NCBI GenBank assembly: GCA_016717225.1
Contig: JADKGB010000017.1
Coordinates: 50,039 to 114,038, forward strand
DNA: 64,000 nucleotides
Source of the DNA: Flavobacteriales bacterium
GTDB lineage: Bacteria; Bacteroidota; Bacteroidia; Flavobacteriales_F; PHOS-HE28
Direction of reading: 5' to 3'
Shown here: positions 42,936-53,805 of the stretch, one piece after another
Layout of the letters: each line of letters starts with the position of its first letter
How positions within the stretch are numbered: position 1 is the first letter of the stretch
Translations under genes and position numbers: made by a program
Notes under the pieces: generated by a model
What the model saw: only the letters and a program-made list of their open reading frames with translations
What the model was told of the DNA's origin: nothing
The model's database searches: none

Positions 42936-45900
42936 ATGAACACTCTTCGCACACTATGCGCCACCGTGCTGCTGCTCTGCGCAGGCCCGCTGCTGCATGC
43001 CCAAGTGGATTGGACACCCTTGGGCCCCGATGACAGCAATTGGCCTTCTGCTGGAAGTGCCTCTTACCAGAGCCTCGCTCTGGACGGCAGCGGCAACCCC
43101 GTGGTCGCCGCTGCATCGACAGCCCATGGAGTAAGCTCACCGTGAAGCGCTGGGACGGCACAACTTGGAGCCACGTAGGCACTGCGGGTATTTCCGCAGG
43201 AGGCCACTTGGTCAAGTCTCGCCTTGGACGCCGCAGGTAACCCAGTGGTCGCCTATTATGATCATGCCAATGGGTACAAGACCACCGTGCTGCGCTGGAT
43301 CGGATCCGCTTGGACACTCGTGGGTTCGGCGGGCATTTCCGCGGGAGTCGCCATATACCATAGTCTCGCTCTGGACGCCACCGGTAACCCCGTGGTTGCT
43401 TATCATGATTCCCCCAACGGCGGTAAGACCACCGTGCAACGCTGGGACGGTTCGGCTTGGACCCTTGAGGGTACTGCGGGCATTTCTGCCGGAGTGGCCT
43501 TATACCAAAGTCTCGCACTGGACGCCAGTGACAACCCAGTGGTCGCGTATAGAGATGTGGCCAACGGCAACAAGACCACCGTGCAGCGCTGGAACGGGTC
43601 GGCATGGACCCTCGTGGGTGCGGCAGGCATTTCCGCTGGGGCGGCTTTGGACCAAAGTCTCGCACTGGAGGCTACCGGAAATCCCGTGGTCGCTTATCAG
43701 GACCAAGCTAACGGTTCCAAGATCACCGTGCAGCGCTGGAACGGCTCCGCTTGGACCCTTGTGGGTTCAGCGGGTATTTCCGCAGGACAGGCTAATTACC
43801 AACGCCTAACCTTGGACGCTGGGGATAACCCCGTGGTCGCATACCAGGATCAGACCAATTCCTATAAGACCACTGTGCTCCGCTGGAACGGCTCGACTTG
43901 GTCCTTTGTTGGTGCCGGCGGCATTTCCGCTGGGAGCTCCTATTACCAAAGTCTCGCTCTGGACGCCGCAGGTAACCCCGTGGTCGCCTACGCTGACGGC
44001 ACCAATGGCAGCAGGACCACCGTGCAGCGCTGGAACGGCTCGGCATGGAGCGTTGTGGGCATGGCGGGCATTTCCGCCGGACAGGCTAATTTCCAGAGTC
44101 TAGCATTGGACGCCAGCGGCTACCCCGTAGTCGCTTATCAGGATGCAGCCAATAGCGGTATCACCGTGCAGCGCTGGGACGGCTCGGCATGGACCCTTAT
44201 TGGCACTGCAGGCTTTTCCGCTGGACCTGCCTACTTCCTGGTGTCGCCACGGACGGAGGAATACCCTGTGGTCGCCTATCGGGATTTCGTGAATGGCCAG
44301 AAGATAACCGTGCAGCGCTGGAACGGTACCGTTTGGACCCTTGTGGGCACAGCCGGAATTTCTGTTGGACAGGGCAATTACCCCAGTCTCGCGTTGGACA
44401 CCGCAGGTAACCCCGTGGTCGCTTATCCGGATGGCGTCAATGGCAACAAGACCTCTGTACAGCGCTGGAACGGAACAGCCTGGTCTCTTATGGGCACCGC
44501 GGGCATTTCCGCTGGTATCTCCATTTACCAGAGTCTCGCCCTGGACGCCGCAGGCAACCCCGTGGTCGCCTATCGCGATATGGCAAACGGAGGGAAGACC
44601 ACTGTGCAGCGCTGGGACGGTTCGGCATGGAGCGTGGTGGGCATGGCGGGAATTTCCGCTGGACAGGCCTACACGCAAAGTCTCGTACTGGACGCCGCTG
44701 GAAACCCCGTGGTCGCCTATCAGGACGGCGCCAACGGGTACAAGACCACTGTACAGCGCTGGAACGGCTCGGCATGGTCGCTCGTCGGCGCCGCTGGCAT
44801 ATCTACAGGACAGGGCAACTACCAAAGTCTCGCCCTGGACGCCACCGGCAACCCAGTGGTCGCCTACGCCGACGATACCAATGGCAACAGGACCACCGTG
44901 CAGCGCTGGAACGGTACCGCATGGGTGGTGGTAGGCACCCCTGGTTTCACCGGGACGGTAGTGAACTCCAGCTCTCGATGGCTACAGGTGGATGCGCAGG
45001 GTGTTATGGTGGTGGCGTACTGCAGTGGCTTCCTTTATGCCAAGAAAATTGTGGGCACAGGGCTGTTGGCGGGCAGCATCATCGGCAGCCCCTTCTGCGC
45101 GGATGGCAGCGGCACCTTCAACGTGCCGTACACCGCCACGGGCACGTACAACCCCGGCAACACGTATACCGCGCAGCTCAGCGATGCCCTGGGCGGCTTC
45201 GCCAGCCCGGTGAGCATAGGCAGCCTGAGTGCTACCAGCAGTGGCAGCATCAGTTGCACCATCCCACTGCTCACACCCGCCGGCACGGCCTACCGCATCC
45301 GCGTGGTGGCCAGCGATCCGGTGGCGCAGGGTGCCAACAACGGCAGCGACCTGGCCGTGATCGTACCCGTAACGTGGTACCAGGACCTGGACAACGATGG
45401 CGTCGGCGATCCGGGGGTGAGCCAGGTAGCGTGCACGCAGCCGCCGGGCTATGTGAACACAACCACCAGCGATTGGACCCAGCGAACGGATGTCGGTGAT
45501 GATGGGCAGAACGTGCCCATCGGCCGCTCGGGGGCCGTGGGTTTCAGCATCGGCACCAAGGGCTACATCGCAACAGGTACCGATGGCAGCTTGAAGCGGG
45601 ACCTGTGGGAGTATGATCCCGCTGCCGATACCTGGTCGCAAAAGGCCGATTTCGGTGGTACCGCGCGGCAGAACGCCGTGGGCTTCTGTATCGGGAACAA
45701 GGGTTACATCGGCACCGGGAACGATGGTGTATTCCGGCAGGACTTCTGGCAATACGACCCTGCCACCAACACATGGACCCAGAAAGCCAACGTGGGCGGT
45801 AACGTGCGCACTGGCGCGTCGGCGTTCACCATCGGTACCAAGGGGTACATCGTGGCCGGCTACGATGGCGCTTACCAGACGGACTGCTGGGAATACGATC

Positions 45901-48836
45901 CCGCCAGCGATGCATGGAGCGCGAAGGCCCCCTTCGCGGGAACCGCCCGTGCCGGGGCCGTGGGCTTCAGCATCGGCACCAAGGGCTACTGTGGTACCGG
46001 GAATGGAACGAGCGGCACCTTCAGCGATCTTTGGGAGTACGACCCCGCCGGCAACATGTGGAGCCCCAAAGCGGCTTTTGCGGGTGGGGCGCGCACCAAC
46101 GCGGTCGGTTTCAGCATCGGCCCCAAGGGTTACGTGGCCACAGGAGTCGATAGCGGATACAGAAAGGACCTCTGGGAATATGATCCCACCACCGATAGTT
46201 GGACGCAGCGGCCCAGCTTCGGCGGTTCAGCCCGCTACCTCGCCGTGGGCTTCAGCATCGGCTCCATGGGCTACGTGGGCACCGGGAACGATGGACTCCT
46301 GAAAGCGGACTTCTGGGAGTACCGACCGTACGTGAGCGCACCGCCGAACACGTGGGCGCAGCAGAACGATCTCGGCCTCAATGCACCGATCGAGCCGATC
46401 GGCCGCGCGGGTGCCGTCGGTTTCAGTATCGGGAACAAGGGCTATATCGGTACGGGTAGCGATGGCTCCTTGAAGCAGGATCTGTGGGAGTACGACCCGG
46501 CTACCGGTGCCTGGTCCCAAAAAGCCGATATGGGCGGCGGCCCGCGGCAGTTCGCTGTGGGCTTCAGCATCGGCACCAAGGGCTACATCGGCACGGGGTT
46601 CGACGGCGGCTTCAAGAACGACTTCTGGCAATACGATCCCGCCACCAACGCATGGACGCAGAAAGCCAACGTGGGCGGTACCGTGCGCGCCGGAGCATCG
46701 GCGTTCACCATCGGCACCAAGGGATACGTGGTGGCCGGCTACGATGGCTCTTACCAGACGGACTGCTGGGAATACGATCCCACCAGCGATACGTGGAGCG
46801 CGAAGGCCCCCTTCGCGGGAACCGCCCGTGCCGGGGCCGTGGGATTCAGCATAGGTGGCACGGGCTACTGCGCTACAGGGAATGGGGTAGCTGGCAACTT
46901 CGGTGATCTGTGGGCCTACGACCCCGTTACCAACGCATGGACCCCCAAAGCGAGTGTCGGCGGTGGGGCACGTACCAATGCCGTGGGCTTCAGCATCGGC
47001 TCCAAGGGCTATGTGGCCACAGGACTCGATAGCGGATACCGGAACGACCTCTGGGAATATGATCCCGTTACCGATAGCTGGACGCAGCGGCCCAACTTCG
47101 GCGGTTCCGCACGTTACCTCGCAGTGGGCTTCAGCATCGGCTCCAAAGGCTACGTGGGCACCGGGAACGATGGCATCCTGAAGCGCGACTTCTGGGAGTA
47201 TCGCCCTCAACTGGTCACCGCATCGGGCCCGCTCAGCTTCTGCCAGGGCGGCTCTGTGGTGCTCACCGCGAACCACGGCAGCAGCTTTTACTGGAGCACG
47301 GGTGCCACCACGTCCAGCATAACGGCAGCGAACAGCGGCACCTACCTGCTGGTAGCCGACGGCACCAGCACGGAGATCGTAACGGTTACGGTGGCTCCGG
47401 CACCTGTACTGATCGTTACATCCCCGGCTTCCTTGTGTGGTGCGGGCACGGTCGATCTGACGGATGCAGCGGTCACTGCCGGCTCAGCGCCCGGATTGGC
47501 ACTTACGTATTGGACGGATGCGGATACGACCAGTTCCTATCCCACACCTGCCACCGCCACCAACGGCACCTACTACATCAAGGGCATGAATGCCGCTGGT
47601 TGTTCGGCCGTGGTGCCTGTTTCGGCTACGATAAGCGAACTGGCGAACGCTGGTATTGATGGGACGTTGGAGGTCTGTGGGAGCGCGACATCCCAGCCCT
47701 TGGCGAACTCTTTGGGCGGCACTCCGCAGTCCGGCGGTTCGTGGTCCGGGCCAGCGCGGTGAGCGGCGACCCCACGCCCCGCCACCATATCAGGTCTTTA
47801 CCGGTACATCGTCTCCGGAACGGCACCTTGCCCGAACGACACGGCTTTTGTTTCCGTGAGTGAAATCCCTGCCACGCTCTGGTTCGCGGATGTTGAAGCG
47901 GATGGCTACGGGGATCCCGCTGCGGACAGTCTTGCATGCACCCAGCCGCCCGGCTATGTCGCGGATGGCTCTGATGACTGCATCTCCGTCGCGGGGCGCG
48001 TCGGTGACCCCTGCGATGACGGGGATGCGAACACCACCACCGATGTCCTCACTGCCGGATGTGCATGTGCCGGTACACCTGCTGCTGTAACGGTCGCTGC
48101 GCGCGTTTTTCTGGAAGGCCCCTACACCAATGCCACCGGCCTCATGAACGATGCCTTGCGCACCTTGGGCACCTTCCCCCTCACCGATCCATACCCCGGC
48201 CTGGGCTACGTGCATACCGGTAGCGGCAACGGCGGTTCAATAGCACCAGCGGTGCTCGCGGTCAGCGGTAACAACGCCATTGTGGATTGGGTGCTGTTGG
48301 AGTTGCGCAGCCCGGCGACCCCGGCCAGCATCATCACCAGCCGCAGTGCGTTGGTGCAGCGGGATGGCGACGTGGTGGAATTGGACGGCACCTCGCCGGT
48401 GTCCTTCTCCGTGGTGGCGAACAGCTACCAAGTGGCCGTGCTGCAGCGCAACCACTTGGGTTGCATGTCGGCAGGTCCGGTCGCTCTCAGTTCAACCACA
48501 ACAGCGGTGGACTTCAGCACGAATAACACGACGACCTACGGCACTTTTGCACGCAAGAGCGTTCCCGGGTCATTCCCCGCAGAAGTGCTTTGGGCGGGAG
48601 ATGTCACCTTCAACAGCACATTGCAATACATCGGCTTGGGTAACGACCGGGACCCGATCCTGGTGACCGTGGGCAGCACCACGCCGAACAACGTATTAAG
48701 CAACGCTTACAGCACGCGCGACGTGAATATGGACGGCAATGTGCAGTACATCGGCAGTGGCAACGATCGCGACCCTATACTGGTGAATGTGGGGAGTACG
48801 ACGCCGAACAATGTGAGGGTGGCGCAGTTGCCTTAA
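42936..48836 (+). CDS. Giant secreted propeller/Kelch protein (~1,965 residues), interrupted by frame changes
   Basis: The ATG at 42936 starts a signal peptide (MNTLRTLCATVLLLCAG, cut after LHA). Sense then moves between frames: breaks near 43120 and 43215, a long intact frame 43224-47762, breaks between 47755 and 47800 (where GLYRYIVSGTAPCPNDTAF resumes), and an intact frame to 48836. Order: thirteen 49-residue units (SLALDAxGNPVVAY, then TTVQRWNGSAWTLVG), a region of about 170 residues, two blocks of six Kelch motifs (AVGFSIGTKGYIGTG, then DLWEYDP and a W), Ig-like segments, DADGYGDP-type calcium loops, and the AQLP-ending module shared with 37972-38934. It is probably a cell-surface T9SS product with three or more beta-propellers. 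The DUF4907 gene lies 57 bases upstream. Sequence error in repeats is a likely cause of the breaks. Confidence 0.82.
43046..44960 (+). repeat. Thirteen tandem 147-bp repeats (49 codons each)
   Basis: The phrase GCGGGCATTTCCGC recurs every 147 bases (for example near 43330, 43477, 43624, 43771). Units have high DNA identity, and each encodes a blade with NPVVAY and QRWNGSAW. Units 1 and 2 are affected by frame breaks. Unit 9 (from 44215) has a degenerate, shorter centre. Confidence 0.85.
45478..47215 (+). repeat. Duplicated ~875-bp block, each of six Kelch motifs
   Basis: The first block starts near 45478 and the second near 46352, each opening with a PIGR-x-GAVGFSIG motif and closing with a D-F-W-E-Y-R-P unit. 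The offset is about 874 bp. Corresponding Kelch units are more alike between blocks than within a block, so a whole six-unit propeller was duplicated. Confidence 0.78.
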
Positions 48837-48986
48837 CGGGTTCCCCCCTCCTGCTATCGCCGTTCGATAGGCGATGTCAGGTGGGGCAGGTTGGTTTCCG
48901 GTTCGATCGATCTACGAATACAAGATCGAAACCCCAATACCCTCTTGGATCAGGGGATGGCTATTGGACCAGCTAGCAGAGCCTTT

Positions 48987-49364
48987 CTACCGCTGAACAG
49001 CGCCACCGGATCTCCCCGTGAACTGGCCGAACAATTCCTGGCCCGCGTGCAATGCGTGATCCTCATCCCGCGCCCATACGTTCACCTCGTAGCAACCATC
49101 CTCGCAGACCACTTGGCCTATGGGATCCTCCCAGCCAAAGGCATCCATGCGCATGGCCCTGTGGCCAAAGTATTCCTGCACATGCCAGAGCGAATGGCCG
49201 GCCGGGGCCGAAGGCAGGGGCGCGTCCAGTTCGAATTCCTCCACCTCGGAACCCTTATCTCCAAAACGGAGCGCGGCCTCCGCTTTCTCGCGTGTAGTGA
49301 ATACGGCGCTTGTGCGCCGATCGTCGCGTGTCCCGGTGATGAGAATGTACACTTTGGTTCCCAT
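48987..49364 (-). CDS. Small cytoplasmic protein of unknown function
   Basis: The product is 125 residues. It opens MGTKVYILITGTRDDRRTSA then VFTTREKAEAALRFGDKGSE, a beta-strand/helix pattern seen in small uncharacterised proteins (DUF7336-like) that start K-V-Y-x-L-x-x-x and carry T-x-E-K-A-E-A-A. A second half with CEDGCYEVNVWARDEDHALH looks like a packed strand and helix. There is no signal peptide. It is flanked by intergenic DNA and oriented against its neighbours. The upstream side has TAGGTTCG about 10 bases from the start, a weak match to the Bacteroidota -7 box. Confidence 0.68.
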   Translation of the reverse strand: MGTKVYILITGTRDDRRTSAVFTTREKAEAALRFGDKGSEVEEFELDAPLPSAPAGHSLWHVQEYFGHRAMRMDAFGWEDPIGQVVCEDGCYEVNVWARDEDHALHAGQELFGQFTGRSGGAVQR

Positions 49365-49705
49365 GGTACGAACCTAAGATCGCGCCGAACGGTCGGTTCA
49401 TCGCGGCTCGCATTTGCTCCCACAGGCCATTGTTCGTTCCGGGTGCGTTCGTGCGTTGCGCTGATCAACCGCGGAGAATTTGCGTAAGGGATATCGAACA
49501 AGAAATTACAATGGCGGCAAGGTTGCCGCACGTGTGGTCCTAGTTGCCAAGCCAAGGTATTGGACGCTGCCTGCACTACGACCATAGCGTTCATCTTTGC
49601 CACATGGGCATGGCCACACCTGAACATCCATGAGTACTGCTGGACCAGCGCAGCACGATCAACGGTGCGGTCGCATGCCTGCTCACTATCAGTGGTGTTA
49701 ACCCC
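49365..49705. other. Intergenic stretch before the sensor kinase
   Basis: I see no supported gene in these 341 bases. The last 80 bases are open in the kinase frame and encode a hydrophobic piece (INGAVACLLTISGVNPLPTT) that may belong to its signal peptide, without an ATG in frame. Confidence 0.4.
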
Positions 49706-52514
49706 TTGCCGACAACGGCGCAAGTCCCCACTTCCTCCGAGCTCGTCCACCTCGACATCAGAGGCCTCCCGGCCGCCCCCATCCGTAGCCTGGTGAAGGA
49801 CCTCGACGGCTACTTGTGGATCGGCACCGAGAACGGACTGTGCCGCTACGATGGGATCAATCTGGACGTGTACCGCAACATCCCAGGCGATAGCACGAGC
49901 CTGCCCGGGAACAATTTCGTGCATGACCTGATGATGGACGATCGCGGCATGATCTGGGTCTCCAGCTTCGGCGGCGTGGGCGTGTTCGATCCGCACCGCG
50001 GTGGAAGGTCTTCGCTGCTCCGCTTCGATCGGAAAGCCTTGCTCAACGCGAACGGGCGCAACACCAGCATCGATGCCGATGATCTCTTCCTCGATCAGCA
50101 AGGCGGGATATGGCTCTCCTGCGTGAGGAGTGGACTTGCGCGTTACGATGAAGCCTCGGGCATGTTCCACGACCTGCGGGAACTGAACGACGCGCTGCCG
50201 GCCGACCAGAAGAACCCTTTCACGATGGGCGTTGTACGTGATGCCGACGGCGTGGTCTGGTTTTCGGACGCCATCTCTGTGTACAGCTTCGATCCAGGAA
50301 CCCGCCGCATCGAACGCCATGCGACCAGCATCACCGCGCAGGATGCCCGGAAAGGGGTCCAACTCGCACACCTGATACAGGACCCGCAAGACCCCAACAC
50401 CCTGTGGCTGGGCTCTTGGGGCGCAGGCCTTATCCATTTCGACAAACGCACCGGGCGCAGCGAGAACTACACCATTGCCCATGATGGCCCGGTGAACTTC
50501 ACGAACATCGTCTGGGCCATACTGCCGAGAACGAGCGGGCACTTGCTGATCGCCATCGACAAGGAACTGCGCGACTTCGATACACGGTCGCGCACGTTCA
50601 GCAAGGCCATCCGCACGCTGGAATTCGGCTCGGGAACATTCGAGTCCATCGGCAACGCACTGATGCAGGACAAAGATGACCGCATCTGGGTGGGCACATT
50701 CAACGGCCTATTCACGCTGCCCCCGCGTGCTGCTGACTACCGGAAGTGGTCGCCCCCGGCCCAGTGCTCTGCACGGCCAGCGATCATCCCGGCTATTGGG
50801 GAGCAAAACAATACGCGCACCGGATGCTGTTCAAATTGGGCGTGGAGGGTGAACCGCTGGACTCACTGCCACTGCCGTATTCGGAAGAGCACCGGTTCGA
50901 GCCCATGAGCATCCTTCAGACCCGCGACGGCCACGTGCTCGTGGGGACAACGAGCGGGCTTTGCGTGTACGATCCCGCTGCACGAACGCTCGCGCGAGAG
51001 AACTTCCAGGACGTGGAAGGCCCGCCGAACTGATGAAGTACGGATCGCAGGGCAGGGAACTGACGAACATCTCCGCCCTCATCCCGCGACCGGACAGCGT
51101 GCTGTTCGCGGTGACCAACAACGAAGGGATCGTGGAGTTGCGGTATCACGGCGACTCCCTGCGCTTCGTGGCCACCTATGTGGACGACCAGGACCGCACG
51201 AACGGTTTCGGCGATGCCGCTGCTGACGCGCTCGGGAACATCTGGATCGCCACGTATACCGGCCTTGTGCTTTTCCGTGCGGGCGATCATTCCTTCCAGC
51301 ACATCGGCCCCGTTGATGGGTTGGGGATGTCGTCCGTAGCATCCATCATACTGGACCATGACGGCTGCATGTTCGCGTGGAATTCCTCGGGCGCCCGATT
51401 CAACGCCAATACCTTCGCGCGCCCGGCCAGGTGAGCGGCCTGTACATCCGATCGGTCGCTGTGCGAGGCGTTCCCGCACGCGACTTGGGGCCGCTGTCGG
51501 TGCTCGTTCTCCCGCACGACAGCAATTCGGTCACCATCAACTACGCGCCCATCGCTTTGTTGCACGCTGACGCGTTGCACTACGAAGTGAAGCTCGACGG
51601 GCACAACGGGGTTGGGTGGACCAGGGCTTCAACCGCACCGCCAGCTATGTCGGGCTGCCGCCGGGCGAGTACACCTTGCACGTGCGCATCGCGGGAAAGG
51701 AGCAGAGCACCTTGGGAACGGGGTTCTCCTTCACCATCGTTCCGGCATGGTGGCAGACCTGGTGGTTCAGGGTCCTCGTGGCGTTGCTCTCCGGGGGCCT
51801 CGTGTTCTTCCTCTCGCGCTACATCCTGCAGCTTCGCTACCACGAACGCATCACCGCACTGGAGCGCGAGCGCGAGGTGAGCGCCATACGTACGCGCATC
51901 GCCCGCGACATCCACGACGATATCGGCAGCGGGCTCACGCGCATCACCATGCTCTCGCGCGAGATGAACAGCACGAAGGAGACCGGCGATGAGAAGGACC
52001 GGCTGGCCTGCAGCATCGCCAACGCGAGCACCGAGCTCATCGGCCAATTGAGCGAGATCGTGTGGACGGTGGACCCGAAGAACGACCATGCGGAACACTT
52101 CATCGCCCACGTGCGCGACCTGCTCGGCCGCCAGTTCGAAGAGCTCAGCGCGGGCCTGCGGACGGACCTCTCCATCGAGACCGGGCATGGAACAGCGGGA
52201 TATCCCGCCGGACATCAAGCGCAACGTGGTGATGATCCGCAGAAAGAGACGGTGAGCAACGCGTTGAAGCACGCAGTGCCCGCACCATCTCGGTGAAGCT
52301 GCGCATCGGAACGCGTGAGCTGGCGCTGCACGTGGAAGATGATGGTGCCGGTTTCGACACGTCAGCGGAACGTTTGCGCGGCAACGGCTTGGGCAACCTG
52401 CGCAAGCGGAGCGGGTCCATCGGGGGCACGCTGAACGTGACCAGCGATGCGCAGGGCACGCGATACGCCCTGCGCGTGCCGCTCCCTTCACCCACTTTCA
52501 TGCGGGACCCCTGA
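49706..52514 (+). pseudogene. Propeller-type sensor histidine kinase (Reg_prop, Y_Y_Y, HisKA_3, HATPase), frame-disrupted
   Basis: Spliced across frames, this is a sensor of about 930 residues. The N-terminal two-component-regulator propeller has repeats of D-G-x-L-W-I-G-T-x-x-G-L-x-x-Y-D (DLDGYLWIGTENGLCRYDGI, DKDDRIWVGTFNGL, GNIWIATYTGLVLF). A Y_Y_Y-type domain (GEYTLHVRIAGKEQ), one transmembrane helix (WWFRVLVALLSGGLVFFLS), a HisKA_3 dimerisation helix with the phosphorylated His in RIARDIHDDIGSGLTRITML, and an ATPase end (LALHVEDDGAGFDTSA, NGLGNLRKRSGSIGG) follow. Frame changes lie near 50745 (a C5 run), 51030, 51430, 51615 and 52190-52290. The start is unclear; the TTG at 49706 is the first usable one. 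The partner regulator begins 57 bases downstream. Confidence 0.8.
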
Positions 52515-52528
52515 GCCATCGCGCACGA

Positions 52529-52536
52529 TAGCTTTG
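52529..52536 (+). promoter_or_regulatory. Bacteroidota -7 box (TAGCTTTG) before the LuxR-type regulator
   Basis: It fits TANNTTTG exactly and is 35 bases from the ATG at 52571. No clear -33 TTG lies at the usual distance. Confidence 0.4.
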
Positions 52537-52570
52537 TTGCGCCGCCCGCTCCAACATCCGCGGCACCAAC

Positions 52571-53200
52571 ATGCCGATCCGTGTCGCCATAGTCGAAGAT
52601 GACCCGGTGCTCCGGGCTTCTCTGGGGCGCGTGGTGCAAGCCGAAGGCGACCTGAAGTGGATGGGTAGCTACGGCAGCGCCGAGGAGTTCATGGCTCGAA
52701 CCACCGGCTTGGAGGGACTCGACGTGGTGCTGATGGACATCAACCTGCCCGGCCTCAGCGGCATCGAGTGCATCACGGCCTGCAAGCCCAAGCGACCACA
52801 GACGCAATACCTCGTGTGTACCATCTTCGAGGACAACGAGAACGTCTTCAACGCGCTGTGCGCAGGCGCCACGGGCTATCTGTTGAAGAGCGCCGAGCCC
52901 GAGCAGATCGTGCGCTCCATCCACGAGATCCACAGCGGCGGATCGCCCATGAGTTTGCACATCGCCCGCATGGTGGTGAGCAGCGTACCGCGAAAGAAGA
53001 GCAACAATACCCTGCTGGAAAGCCTCACCAAGCGCGAGCGCGAAGTGCTGGACCAGCTCGCAGGCGGCTACCGCTACAAGGAGATCGCCGAGCGCATGGG
53101 CCTGAGCATCGATACGGTGCGCAGCTACATCCGCGACATCTACACCAAGCTCCAGGTGCAGAGCAGGACGGATGCGTTGAACAAGGTGTTCGAGCGGTAA
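52571..53200 (+). CDS. NarL/LuxR-family response regulator
   Basis: The product is 209 residues. The receiver domain has EDD near residue 10, the phospho-acceptor Asp in DVVLMDINLPGLSG near 57, and K in YLLKSAEP near 107. The C-terminal LuxR-type helix-turn-helix is complete (LTKREREVLDQLAGGYRYKE, then IAERMGLSIDTVRSYI and YTKLQVQSRTDALNKVF). It pairs with the propeller sensor kinase ending 56 bases upstream, the usual arrangement for such Bacteroidota systems. Targets are not shown. The following gene pair (DUF4907 and giant Kelch) is a possible regulon member by position only. Confidence 0.94.
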   Translation: MPIRVAIVEDDPVLRASLGRVVQAEGDLKWMGSYGSAEEFMARTTGLEGLDVVLMDINLPGLSGIECITACKPKRPQTQYLVCTIFEDNENVFNALCAGATGYLLKSAEPEQIVRSIHEIHSGGSPMSLHIARMVVSSVPRKKSNNTLLESLTKREREVLDQLAGGYRYKEIAERMGLSIDTVRSYIRDIYTKLQVQSRTDALNKVFER

Positions 53201-53209
53201 GAATTTCCA

Positions 53210-53339
53210 CCGCAACGACGCGACGACGCAACGGGACCGCCACGTGAAGGGGTCATGCGGCATCTCCTTCTACATCGCATCCCTGTCATTGGCATTCAAA
53301 AAAACGTCGCGCATTCGTTGCGTCGTCGCGTCGTTGCGG
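53210..53339. repeat. Perfect 24-bp inverted repeats 82 bp apart
   Basis: The arms at 53210-53233 and 53316-53339 are exact reverse complements built from CGACG/CAACG iterations. The left arm begins 9 bases after the response-regulator stop. The unit could fold into a stem with an 82-nt loop, or be the ends of a small non-autonomous element. Confidence 0.85.
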
Positions 53340-53370
53340 TTCATCGCATTCCACCCCCACTATCATGCGA

Positions 53371-53401
53371 TTGAGACCCTGCTCCCGCCCCGATAGCCTT
53401 G
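53371..53401 (+). promoter_or_regulatory. Possible Bacteroidota promoter for the second DUF4907 gene
   Basis: TTG at 53371-53373, then 20 bases, then TAGCCTTG at 53394-53401 (one base off TANNTTTG). The transcript would start within a few bases of the ATG at 53409. Confidence 0.35.
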
Positions 53402-53408
53402 TGCCATC

Positions 53409-53786
53409 ATGCGGAAGCAACACGATCCATCCCTCGTTCGCGCTCTGATCGCGGCCCTTTTCATAGCCGCCAGCGGAAGCGCATTTGCCCAACAACAAGA
53501 AGCGGCCAGCGCGACTTCCGTGGCCTTCCCAGCCGCGAACGCGCATAGCGAGGCGAAGCTCACCGCGCGCATCATCGAAGCGCCCAACGGCACCTTCGGC
53601 TACGAAGTGCTTTCTGATGGTGCGCTCTTCGTGCGCCAGACCAATGTGCCCGGCCGCCCCGGCAACAACGGTTGCCCAAAACGTGAGCAGGCGGAAAAGC
53701 TCAGCGCACTGGTGATCGAAAAGATCCAGCGCGGCGAGATGCCGCCCACCGTAACGCTTGAAGAACTCAAAGCCCTCGGACTCTGA
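53409..53786 (+). CDS. DUF4907 secreted protein (copy 2)
   Basis: The product is 125 residues. The signal peptide is ALIAALFIAASGSAFA, with no lipobox, unlike copy 1. The DUF4907 domain (TARIIEAPNGTFGYEVLSDG, LFVRQTNVPGRPGNNGCPKR, IEKIQRGEMPPTVTLEELKA) closely matches 42393-42878, including the conserved G-C, G-E-M-P-P-T-V-T and E-E-L-K. The giant Kelch gene starts 19 bases downstream, suggesting an operon. Confidence 0.86.
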   Translation: MRKQHDPSLVRALIAALFIAASGSAFAQQQEAASATSVAFPAANAHSEAKLTARIIEAPNGTFGYEVLSDGALFVRQTNVPGRPGNNGCPKREQAEKLSALVIEKIQRGEMPPTVTLEELKALGL

Positions 53787-53805
53787 TCCTAAAATACCCT
53801 GAACC

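Noticed and set aside
48891..49487. A plus-strand frame of 198 codons
   Set aside because: It is the shadow of the minus-strand gene 48987-49364, whose protein looks properly folded.
49118..50542. A 474-codon minus-strand frame
   Set aside because: It is antisense to the propeller kinase and overlaps the small gene at 48987-49364, which is better supported.
52145..53263. A 372-codon minus-strand frame
   Set aside because: It is antisense to a complete NarL-type response regulator.
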